Shown here one piece after another: positions 28,455-35,736 of a stretch of 64,000 nt of DNA (positions are counted from its first letter, which is position 1; each line of letters begins with the position of its first letter). The DNA is taken from contig NZ_ALJL01000015.1 of the NCBI RefSeq assembly GCF_000287675.1, positions 44,527 to 108,526 of the forward strand, read 5' to 3'. Source of the stretch: Lachnoanaerobaculum sp. ICM7 (GTDB taxonomy: Bacteria > Bacillota > Clostridia > Lachnospirales > Lachnospiraceae). Made by a program: the position numbers and the translations under genes. The notes below the pieces were generated by a model, which saw only the letters and a program-made list of their open reading frames with translations, was not told where the DNA came from and did no database searches.

Positions 28455-30076
28455 TACTGTCCTGCATTGATGTTCGGATCAAAACCCGGGCCCTGACTGA
28501 CATCAACAGAATTATCTGCAGGTCCGTTATCTGCAGGAGCATCATTTGCAGTCTCTCCGCCACCTTCAGTATTTTCTACAGGTGCAGCTGTAGGAGCAGG
28601 AGCATCCACTCTGGTACCTCTGATATAAATATCGTCAGCCATTCTGTAAGTATCACTTGATACCAATTCTCTGCTTACCTCAACTCCGTTTTCCTTTACA
28701 ACTTTCCAAAGTTTTGAAACTCTTCCCTTATGTCCGTCAGATTCCTTTCTGACATATCCAACCGGCTTTGAAGGATCGTCTTTATAAGTCTTTCCCTTAG
28801 GCGTTTCATTGATTACTTCAGAAACAAATTCAATAGTTCTGTCTCCGGATCTGTCTTCCTTACCCCAAATAGTGAATGTAACATTTCTTCCGGATGTCAC
28901 AGCCTCTACATATATAGGAGTACTTCTGTTGTTTGTAACCTTTATATCCTTATAATCTCCGGCAATTGCAGCATCACCGCTTGGCTGTACATAACCTACA
29001 ATCATTGAGTGATTTTTTCTCTCTGTTATTTTTACTTCAGCTCTCAGCGCAGCCTGATATAATGTTGTTGCAATCTGACAAGCGCCTCCGCCTACACTGT
29101 CTACAACCAATCCGTTTTGATAAGCCTTTGCCATCTTATATCCGTTTTTGATTGTGAAAGGTTGCATTCTTTCATAACCCGATATTGTTTCACCCGGCAT
29201 CAAAAGCACACCGTCCATCTTCTCGGTTCCGACAGCAATATTTGTAGCTCTCTCAGATGTGGAAGATGAATAATTTGTTGTAAATGTACCAAGTACATCC
29301 TTTATATCTTTCAAATCCTCAGCCTTAACAGTTGCTGCCTGCTTCGTCACCTGTGCTTCTATGGTATCTTCTCCGCTTTTTAGAATCGCTTCCTTAAGCT
29401 TGTCTACAGTAGATTCCTTATCTACTGCATATCCGTCATGTTCAGGTGTTATCTCAAATGCACCGTTGACTCTTTTTATAGTCGCATTAACAGGTGCATT
29501 AGGATTCTTACTGTTGGCTCTCTTAAAAAATGCATTTAAAGCTTCTTCATTAAATTCTATATCGGGAGTAATGCTTTCAGGATTTTCTATAAGACCTGCA
29601 CTTTTTGCAAATCGTTCAATCATATTTCCCGATGTATATTTGCCCGCTTCAGAGAGTATATACTCTTTATTTTCTATGCTTGCACCAAGATCCGAAAAGC
29701 TGCTCTCTATCTGCTCTCTGTTTACAGATAATATAAACTTCTTCTCATCAACTTTATTCTGAAGTTTTTCCAAAGCTTCACTAAGTGCAGTCATTGTCTT
29801 AACACCGTCATCCAAGCCACTTACACTGAATCCTTCAGGCAGTCTTCTCTCAGCTTTTATTCCTTCATCTTCAGTTACAGCCTCCTGTGTGCTCTCCTGT
29901 TCTTTGGTTGTCTCCTCTTCTTTAGCATCACTGTCTGTAGACTTCTTATCGTCGGCTTTTGCCTCCTGCTTTTCGGCCTTGACTTCAAAACTTCCCGCTC
30001 TGCTACCTATTCCAAACCCTGCAACAGCCATAAACACAGCCATTGCTGCAGTTATATTTCCTATATTCTTCTTCAA
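28454..30076 (-). CDS. VanW-family exported protein with peptidoglycan-binding domain
   Basis: Starts with a signal peptide or N-terminal anchor (ITAAMAVFMAVAGFGIG). An acidic Glu/Lys/Thr-rich linker to about residue 75 follows. Then comes a pair of PG_binding_4-type segments (about 120-255), and the VanW domain from TFTTNYSSSTSERATNI with GGGACQIATTLYQAAL and NHSMIVGYVQPSGDAAI. A G5-like or beta segment and a Pro/Ala/Asn-rich tail close it. VanW proteins are found around cell-wall genes; biochemical function is unknown. The start codon is TTG, with AAGGG upstream. Confidence 0.85.
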   Translation of the reverse strand: MKKNIGNITAAMAVFMAVAGFGIGSRAGSFEVKAEKQEAKADDKKSTDSDAKEEETTKEQESTQEAVTEDEGIKAERRLPEGFSVSGLDDGVKTMTALSEALEKLQNKVDEKKFILSVNREQIESSFSDLGASIENKEYILSEAGKYTSGNMIERFAKSAGLIENPESITPDIEFNEEALNAFFKRANSKNPNAPVNATIKRVNGAFEITPEHDGYAVDKESTVDKLKEAILKSGEDTIEAQVTKQAATVKAEDLKDIKDVLGTFTTNYSSSTSERATNIAVGTEKMDGVLLMPGETISGYERMQPFTIKNGYKMAKAYQNGLVVDSVGGGACQIATTLYQAALRAEVKITERKNHSMIVGYVQPSGDAAIAGDYKDIKVTNNRSTPIYVEAVTSGRNVTFTIWGKEDRSGDRTIEFVSEVINETPKGKTYKDDPSKPVGYVRKESDGHKGRVSKLWKVVKENGVEVSRELVSSDTYRMADDIYIRGTRVDAPAPTAAPVENTEGGGETANDAPADNGPADNSVDVSQGPGFDPNINAGQ

Positions 30077-30106
30077 CTTTCCCTTGTCCTCTCTAGACCG
30101 GCATAC

Positions 30107-30205
30107 CTATATTGACAATGCTGACACTACTACAGGTACCACCATAGCCAGAACTAAAATTGTAACTATAACTATTGATATAATCTGTCTTTTCTTATTC
30201 TTCAT
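30107..30205 (-). CDS. 32-residue membrane miniprotein
   Basis: A short gene: basic head (MKNKKRQ), one hydrophobic helix of about 22 residues (IISIVIVTILVLAMVVPVVV) and a stop after SALSI. AGAGG lies five bases before the ATG. It starts the transcript that continues into vanW 30 nt later. I recall very similar short proteins at this place in related Clostridia, and the shape resembles the Prli42 stressosome miniprotein of Listeria, but this is memory, not a search result. Confidence 0.7.
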   Translation of the reverse strand: MKNKKRQIISIVIVTILVLAMVVPVVVSALSI

Positions 30206-30263
30206 ATAAACCTCTTTTCTTTATGGGATAAACTATACTTGTATGATTTTAGTGAAATGTTTT

Positions 30264-30284
30264 CAGTCTACAGAATGTAGACTG
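30264..30284. repeat. 9-bp inverted repeat upstream of the miniprotein gene
   Basis: CAGTCTACA, three bases, then its exact complement. It lies between the exonuclease stop codon and the miniprotein start, with no T-tract on the minus strand, so it is a candidate operator or RNA-end hairpin rather than a clear terminator. Confidence 0.5.
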
Positions 30285-30300
30285 TAATATTTGCGCTTTA

Positions 30301-31005
30301 TCAGGTAAAATCCATGCTTCCTGATTTTATTTTATCCATCATCCTTTTAGCTTCGGATTCTGAAAGCAAGTCAATATTTACCTTGCATCCAATTCTATGA
30401 CAGTTTAGTAATTTCTGCAAGTCCTCTTTTGTTCTTTTTCTGATCGGAACGAATTTTTTTATCTTAACTTTCATAGCTTCCGAGCTTATTTCAAGAGTTT
30501 TAAAATTTTTTATAATCTCCTGAAATAAAACATGAGTATAGTATGCATCACTAAATGCTCTGTGAGAGTTTTTTCTTTCAATACCAAAGTAATTGCATGC
30601 ATCAGTAAGATTTTTTCTCACATTCTCGGGAAGTACCCTCTTACATAATTTATATGTATCAATACCTCTTTTCTCAAATTCCAAGCCTGCTCTGTTTGCT
30701 TCTTTTTTTACAAAGCTGTAATCAAAAATTGTGTTATGTCCAAGTAGAACATATTCTTCACAAAAGTCCACTATATGATTTATAACCTCATGTATCCTTT
30801 TTGCATTCTCAAGCTCGTTTTTACTTATTTTTGTCAATTCAAGTATTTTGTCATCCACCTGCATATCAGGGTTTATAACACAGGAGAAAGTATCAATTAT
30901 ATGTGAATCTTTCACTTTTAAAAGTCCAACTTCAATTATCTTATCTTTTGACAACCTTATTCCGGTAGTTTCAAGGTCAATAGCTATATAATCGGAAATT
31001 ATCAT
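30301..31005 (-). CDS. DEDDh 3'-5' exonuclease (DnaQ-like)
   Basis: RNase T/DnaQ-type exonuclease domain: Exo I motif YIAIDLETTGI, Exo II in LGHNTIFDYSFV, and Exo III with HRAFSDAYYT (His and Asp). The C-terminal 60 residues are basic (VKIKKFVPIRKRTKEDL). Start chosen at ATG 31005, which overlaps the nth stop by ATGA; an upstream start would lie deep inside nth. It could be a proofreading or RNA-processing exonuclease; the exact substrate is not visible. Confidence 0.85.
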   Translation of the reverse strand: MIISDYIAIDLETTGIRLSKDKIIEVGLLKVKDSHIIDTFSCVINPDMQVDDKILELTKISKNELENAKRIHEVINHIVDFCEEYVLLGHNTIFDYSFVKKEANRAGLEFEKRGIDTYKLCKRVLPENVRKNLTDACNYFGIERKNSHRAFSDAYYTHVLFQEIIKNFKTLEISSEAMKVKIKKFVPIRKRTKEDLQKLLNCHRIGCKVNIDLLSESEAKRMMDKIKSGSMDFT

Positions 31006-31631
31006 ACTTTGGCACTCGGACAATCGTCTCTTAAAAAACAAATATCACATTTTTCTCTTCTTGCAATACATATGGTCCTGCCAAGAGTTATCAAGTCCGT
31101 ATTCCAGACTATCCAATGATCTTTTGGAAGTATTTCCATAAGTTCAAACTCTATTTTTACAGGATCGTCACTTTCGGTAAACCCGAGTTTTTTTGTAATC
31201 CTTTTTACATGTGTATCTACCACTATACTTGGCAGATCAAATATATTTCCTCTGATTACATTGGCGGTCTTTCTGCCCACTCCCGGAAGAGTTAGAAGGT
31301 CATCCAGATTGCTTGGCACCTCTCCTCCAAAGTCAGTCAAAAGCTTTCTTGCACAGGCAATTAAATTTTTAGCCTTATTATGATAAAAACCTATGGAATG
31401 TATATCTTTCTCCATTTCAGACAAATCTGCATCGGCAAACTTCTCAAGACTGTCATATTTTTTATACAAATCTCTTGTCACCATATTTACTCTGGCATCT
31501 GTACATTGAGCACTGAGTATGGTGGCAAACAGAAGTTGCCACGGAGTATTATACTCCAAATAAATTATTTTTTCCGTACCATATGTTTCATCCAATTTTT
31601 TTAAAATTCTTTCAAGTCTTTTATCAATCAT
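31002..31631 (-). CDS. nth: Endonuclease III
   Basis: DNA glycosylase/AP lyase for oxidised pyrimidines. The helix-hairpin-helix LPGVGRKTANVI carries the catalytic Lys, VDTHVKR the catalytic Asp, and the C-terminus the 4Fe-4S cluster pattern C-x6-C-x2-C-x5-C. Length 209 is normal. It is coupled on both sides by ATGA overlaps with the dCMP deaminase and the exonuclease genes. Confidence 0.96.
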   Translation of the reverse strand: MIDKRLERILKKLDETYGTEKIIYLEYNTPWQLLFATILSAQCTDARVNMVTRDLYKKYDSLEKFADADLSEMEKDIHSIGFYHNKAKNLIACARKLLTDFGGEVPSNLDDLLTLPGVGRKTANVIRGNIFDLPSIVVDTHVKRITKKLGFTESDDPVKIEFELMEILPKDHWIVWNTDLITLGRTICIARREKCDICFLRDDCPSAKV

Positions 31632-32122
31632 ACCGTTATCTCTATTTTTCTTCCGCTTGGCTGATATTCATAATATCTTACGCCTGCCGCATTCAACATT
31701 CTTTTACTGGCTCTTACGGAAGGGCTTGAGGCATATTTATCCTCCTCATATATTATAGTCTTTATTCCTGCCTGAATTATCGCCTTTGCACATTCATTAC
31801 ATGGAAATAAGGTCACATATATTTTACTTCCCTCTAAAGAACCGCCTCTGTAGTTTAATATTGCATTCAATTCACTATGTGTGGAATACAGATACTTTGC
31901 ATTATAAGGATCTGTAAGTTCGAATTCTTTTCCCCATGGAAAATCTTCATCGGAGCATCCTCTCGGAAATCCGTTGTATCCCATAGACAGTATCTTGTTA
32001 TCTTCACTTACTATACAGGCACCTACCTGAGTGTTTGGATCCTTTGATCTTCTTGCACTGAGCTTTGCAACACCTATAAAATATTCATCCCAGTTTATAT
32101 AATCTTCTCTTTTTTCGCTCAT
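31628..32122 (-). CDS. Deoxycytidylate deaminase (ComEB-like)
   Basis: Zinc enzyme that turns dCMP into dUMP for dTTP synthesis. The zinc site is seen as THSELNAILN (His and catalytic Glu) and PCNECAKAII (two Cys). An N-terminal segment AKLSARRSKDPNTQVGAC is characteristic of the dCMP deaminase/ComE family. 164 residues. AGGTGG precedes ATG. Whether it contributes to competence is not known. Confidence 0.92.
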   Translation of the reverse strand: MSEKREDYINWDEYFIGVAKLSARRSKDPNTQVGACIVSEDNKILSMGYNGFPRGCSDEDFPWGKEFELTDPYNAKYLYSTHSELNAILNYRGGSLEGSKIYVTLFPCNECAKAIIQAGIKTIIYEEDKYASSPSVRASKRMLNAAGVRYYEYQPSGRKIEITV

Positions 32123-32129
32123 AATCCAC

Positions 32130-33227
32130 CTATAAATCTATTATATTAAAGCCTGCAGCTTTCTTCAGTCTGTTCATTACAGCTCTTCCGATACCGCTCT
32201 CATCAAATGACTCGGATATTATATTCTTTACCCCAAGATCATCACATTTTCTAAGTACGTCAAAGAGATTATGGGCAATACTGCTCATATCTTTTGAACT
32301 TCCAAGGCTTAAAAGCTTCACATTATCTTTTTTATTTTCTTTAATAAACGATAAAAGATCACTTTTATGTTCATCCACAGTAAGTATAGCCGTCTCAGGT
32401 TCCGATTCCATTATCTGTGACCTCAGATAATACAATACCGCACTTTCACTTCCTCTTAGCATCTTCATATCAGCCTTCGGTGCATAATGCTTGTATTTCA
32501 TGCCAGGAGCCTTAGGAGCCTCTCCTGTTGATAAAAGATGTTCTATTGCCGGATCTATATTTACATTACCGCATACATCCCTAAGCATCTCAAGAGTAAT
32601 TGCACCCGGCCTTAATAATGTCGGAGTATTTTCTGTCAGATCCACTATTGTAGACTCCACACCTATTCCGACTTCACCCCCATCTATTATCATCTCTATC
32701 TTTGAATTCATATCTGCAAATACATGAGAAGCTTTTGTCGGTGAAGGTCTGCCTGAAGTATTTGCACTTGGTGCTGCTATCGGCACTCCTGAAACTTCTA
32801 TCAAAGCTCTTGCAATATTACTCTCAGGAAGTCTTATCGCAACCGTATCAAGACCTCCGCTTGTAGCATCCGGTATAATGCTCTTCTTTTTCAATACCAC
32901 AGTCATAGGTCCCGGCCAAAACTTATTTGACAAAGTATAAAACAACTCCGGTATATCATTTGCAATATCTTTCACATCTTCCGTTTTTGAAATATGCACT
33001 ATCAACGGATTGTCGCTCGGCCTGCCCTTTGCGGCATAAATCTTTTTTGCGGCTTCAGGCATCAGAGCATTTGCTCCAAGTCCGTATACTGTCTCCGTCG
33101 GAAACGCCACCAGACCTCCGTTTTTTATTATAAGTGCGGCCTCTTTAATATCTTCGTCCCTATATAATTCATTAATATCTTTTTTATCTATCTTTTTTAC
33201 AATAGTTTCTTTTATTTCCTGCTCCAA
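32130..33227 (-). CDS. L-threonylcarbamoyladenylate synthase (Sua5/YwlC, long form)
   Basis: Makes threonylcarbamoyl-AMP for the t6A37 base of tRNA. The YrdC domain (about 25-215) shows FPTETVYGLGANA, KGRPSDNPLIVHI and SANTSGRPSPT; the Sua5 C-terminal domain follows after APGMKYKHYAPKA. 365 residues matches the two-domain form. Start is TTG, directly after the stop of the upstream gene (TAA-TTG), with AGAGG five bases before it. Confidence 0.92.
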   Translation of the reverse strand: MEQEIKETIVKKIDKKDINELYRDEDIKEAALIIKNGGLVAFPTETVYGLGANALMPEAAKKIYAAKGRPSDNPLIVHISKTEDVKDIANDIPELFYTLSNKFWPGPMTVVLKKKSIIPDATSGGLDTVAIRLPESNIARALIEVSGVPIAAPSANTSGRPSPTKASHVFADMNSKIEMIIDGGEVGIGVESTIVDLTENTPTLLRPGAITLEMLRDVCGNVNIDPAIEHLLSTGEAPKAPGMKYKHYAPKADMKMLRGSESAVLYYLRSQIMESEPETAILTVDEHKSDLLSFIKENKKDNVKLLSLGSSKDMSSIAHNLFDVLRKCDDLGVKNIISESFDESGIGRAVMNRLKKAAGFNIIDL

Positions 33228-34223
33228 TTATGCCTCTTCCGTATCTCTTAAAAGCCTTCTTTTGCTCTTAATCAATCTTTTATTCTTGCTCTCTTCGTGC
33301 TTTTCTTTCAACTCTTCATAAGTGGCCGTATCTACCACCTTGGTTGTCTTTATTACATAGTATTCATCATCACTTTTTCTGACTCTTATCTTTCCCTTTA
33401 CAAAGCCATGTTCCGGACAAATTCCTATACAATAATAGTTTCTTTGATTTGTTGAAAACCACTTTATTTTTTTCTTCAACATTCTATTACATCTGTCACA
33501 AATAAGATCTGAATTATGCTTATCGGCTATCGCATCTTCCTTTGTAGGAAACAAAGTGGATACAAACTTTGAATATCCGGAAAAATGCAAATATATTTCC
33601 TCTTCGCTGCTTCTCGGTACACGATAATAGTCGAGTGAATAATATTCACTTACAGGTCCGAAATCCATATTTTGCATTACTTTGGCTGTATATACGGCAT
33701 CATCTAAAGCATGATGAAAAGGTCTGTTATTCTCAATATTAAGCATATTTACAGCTCTTTCAAGAGGTATCCTGTCCTGTTCTCCGTTGGGATATCTTAT
33801 ATTAAAGAGCTTTTGAATATCATAGTAAAACAAAGGATACTCAAATTTATTTTCCACATCGTAAAATTTCATATTTCTTTGAAGTTCCACCAAATCAAGA
33901 TTTCCCCATGTACACAGTATGGTCTTTTTTTCCTTATTGTCAAGCTCACAAAACTCAAAGAAATCCTTTATAGCTTCTGTAAAAGGAACTCCTTTTTTCT
34001 TCAACTCTCCGATACCTATCTGTACCACCTCATGCACTTTAAAATGCATCTTTTTATAAACTGTGGGCTTTATTACTCTATGAAATTCATCGACTTTTTT
34101 AAGTTTTGAATCAAGCTTTACCGCTCCTATTTCTATTATTTCAAAGGGAAGATCTTTATTACTATATTCTCTACCGTTTGGGCTCTGATTCCATTCCAAA
34201 TCCAGTACTATATAACTATCCAT
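33228..34223 (-). CDS. KapD-like DEDDh 3'-5' exonuclease
   Basis: Exonuclease domain with YIVLDLEWNQ (Exo I), CTWGNLDLVEL (Exo II) and HHALDDAVYTA (Exo III), in the style of KapD/ERI-type exonucleases. The C-terminal third (about 230-320) holds a Cys-rich knuckle (CDRCNRMLKK and CIGICPEHGFVKG) that may bind zinc, followed by a basic tail. I set the start at ATG 34223, behind AAAGG; an earlier in-frame start would lie inside the terminator hairpin of yajC. Probably acts on RNA ends. Confidence 0.82.
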   Translation of the reverse strand: MDSYIVLDLEWNQSPNGREYSNKDLPFEIIEIGAVKLDSKLKKVDEFHRVIKPTVYKKMHFKVHEVVQIGIGELKKKGVPFTEAIKDFFEFCELDNKEKKTILCTWGNLDLVELQRNMKFYDVENKFEYPLFYYDIQKLFNIRYPNGEQDRIPLERAVNMLNIENNRPFHHALDDAVYTAKVMQNMDFGPVSEYYSLDYYRVPRSSEEEIYLHFSGYSKFVSTLFPTKEDAIADKHNSDLICDRCNRMLKKKIKWFSTNQRNYYCIGICPEHGFVKGKIRVRKSDDEYYVIKTTKVVDTATYEELKEKHEESKNKRLIKSKRRLLRDTEEA

Positions 34224-34235
34224 ATCCACCTTTCC

Positions 34236-34265
34236 AAAAAAGCACATCCGAAGATGTGCTTTGAT
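34236..34265 (-). terminator. Terminator after yajC
   Basis: On the minus strand an 8-bp stem AGCACATC/GATGTGCT closed by a UUCG tetraloop and followed by six T. It ends the scfA-to-yajC transcript just before the KapD-like gene. Confidence 0.85.
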
Positions 34266-34276
34266 TTTGTCTTATT

Positions 34277-34585
34277 TTATAATGTCATCTTTTCGTTCTT
34301 TACAATGGCATCTTTTCTCATCGGAATACGGCAATTTTTATTGTTTCCAAACTCCACTATTACAGTATCATCTGTAATATCAATCAATACACCATAAAAT
34401 CCTGATGCGGTCTCTACCGTATCGCCAACCTCCAGACTTGCAAAAAGCTCAGCCTGCTTAGCTTTTTCTTTTTTATTAGGTCTATAGGCCATAAAATAAA
34501 ATATAGCTCCTATAAACACTACATACATTGCAATCGCACCTACTCCAAAACCACCACCTGCATTTGCAGTTGCCAAAATATTCAT
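34277..34585 (-). CDS. yajC: Preprotein translocase subunit YajC
   Basis: 102-residue partner of SecDF. One membrane helix (about 14-32, AMYVVFIGAIFYFM) followed by RPNKKEKAKQAELFASLEVGDTVETASGFYGVL, the YajC signature. Start at ATG 34585 with AGGAGG three bases upstream, sitting right after the tgt stop. An in-frame ATG eight codons earlier would overlap tgt and lacks a good site. Confidence 0.94.
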   Translation of the reverse strand: MNILATANAGGGFGVGAIAMYVVFIGAIFYFMAYRPNKKEKAKQAELFASLEVGDTVETASGFYGVLIDITDDTVIVEFGNNKNCRIPMRKDAIVKNEKMTL

Positions 34586-34592
34586 AGTCCTC

Positions 34593-35729
34593 CTATTTAG
34601 AACCTTCAAGCATGGTTCTTATTTTGTTATTTTTATATTCTGTATATCTATTTTCGCGTATAGCTGTGCGAATCTCACTCATCATTGTATTATAGAAATA
34701 TAGATTATGCAATACACAAAGACGCATACCAAGCATTTCATTTGCTTTCAGCAAATGTCTGATATAACCTCTTGAATACGATCTACAGGCCGGGCAGTCG
34801 CATCCCTCTTCTATAGGTCTTTTATCAAGCTCATATTTCTTGTTGAAAAGGTTCAACTTTCCATAGTTTGTGTATACATGCCCATGTCTACCGTTTCTGC
34901 TCGGATATACACAGTCAAAGAAATCAACTCCCCTGTCTACCGCTTCAAGAATATTTATAGGGGTACCTACACCCATAAGATATGTAGGCTTATCCTTTGG
35001 CAAGTGTTCAACCGTTACATCAAGTATATGATACATCTCCTCATGGCTCTCACCGACAGCCAGACCGCCTATTGCATATCCGTCAAGATTCATCTCACTT
35101 ATCGCTTTTGCATGTGAGATTCTTATATCGTCAATAACTCCGCCTTGGTTTATACCGAAGAGCAACTGCTCCTTATTTATAGTATCCTCCAGGGAATTGA
35201 GCCTGTCCATCTCTACCTTACATCTTTGCAGCCATCTGGTAGTACGTGCCACAGATTCCTCTATGTATTTTCTCTCCGCAAGTGCCGGAGGACATTCATC
35301 AAAAGCCATTGCTATTGTAGAACCTAAATTTGACTGTATTTGCATACTCTCTTCAGGTCCCATAAAAATCTTTCTTCCGTCAATATGTGAATTGAAAGCA
35401 ACGCCCTCTTCCTTGATTTTTCTGAGTTTAGCCAATGAAAACACCTGAAAACCGCCCGAATCTGTCAGTATCGGCCTGTCCCAATGCATAAACTCATGTA
35501 AACCGCCAAACTCTTTTATAAGCTTGTCACCTGTTCTTACATGCAGATGATAGGTGTTTGAGAGCTCAACCTGACAACCTATTTCCTTAAGGTCATCCGT
35601 TGAGACAGCTCCTTTTATAGCGGCTACAGTGCCGACATTCATAAAAAGGGGTGTCTCTACGGTACCATGCACTGTTTCCATAGTAGCACTTTTTGCTCTA
35701 TTGTCCACAGCCTTTATTTCATATTTCAT
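34593..35729 (-). CDS. tgt: Queuine tRNA-ribosyltransferase
   Basis: Exchanges the wobble guanine of GUN tRNAs for a preQ1/queuine base. The catalytic region TDSGGFQVFSLAKLRKI near residue 90, the QGGVIDDIR segment, the second Asp in FFDCVYPSRNGRHGHVYT, and the zinc site C-x-C-x2-C with the His in LCVLHNL are present. 378 residues is normal. The order scfB-secDF-tgt-yajC is typical for Lachnospiraceae. Confidence 0.96.
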   Translation of the reverse strand: MKYEIKAVDNRAKSATMETVHGTVETPLFMNVGTVAAIKGAVSTDDLKEIGCQVELSNTYHLHVRTGDKLIKEFGGLHEFMHWDRPILTDSGGFQVFSLAKLRKIKEEGVAFNSHIDGRKIFMGPEESMQIQSNLGSTIAMAFDECPPALAERKYIEESVARTTRWLQRCKVEMDRLNSLEDTINKEQLLFGINQGGVIDDIRISHAKAISEMNLDGYAIGGLAVGESHEEMYHILDVTVEHLPKDKPTYLMGVGTPINILEAVDRGVDFFDCVYPSRNGRHGHVYTNYGKLNLFNKKYELDKRPIEEGCDCPACRSYSRGYIRHLLKANEMLGMRLCVLHNLYFYNTMMSEIRTAIRENRYTEYKNNKIRTMLEGSK

Positions 35730-35736
35730 AAAATAC

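Noticed and set aside
34224..34247. Longer N-terminus of the KapD-like exonuclease
   Set aside because: The ATG would be within the stem of the yajC terminator, and a good ribosome site exists for the later ATG.
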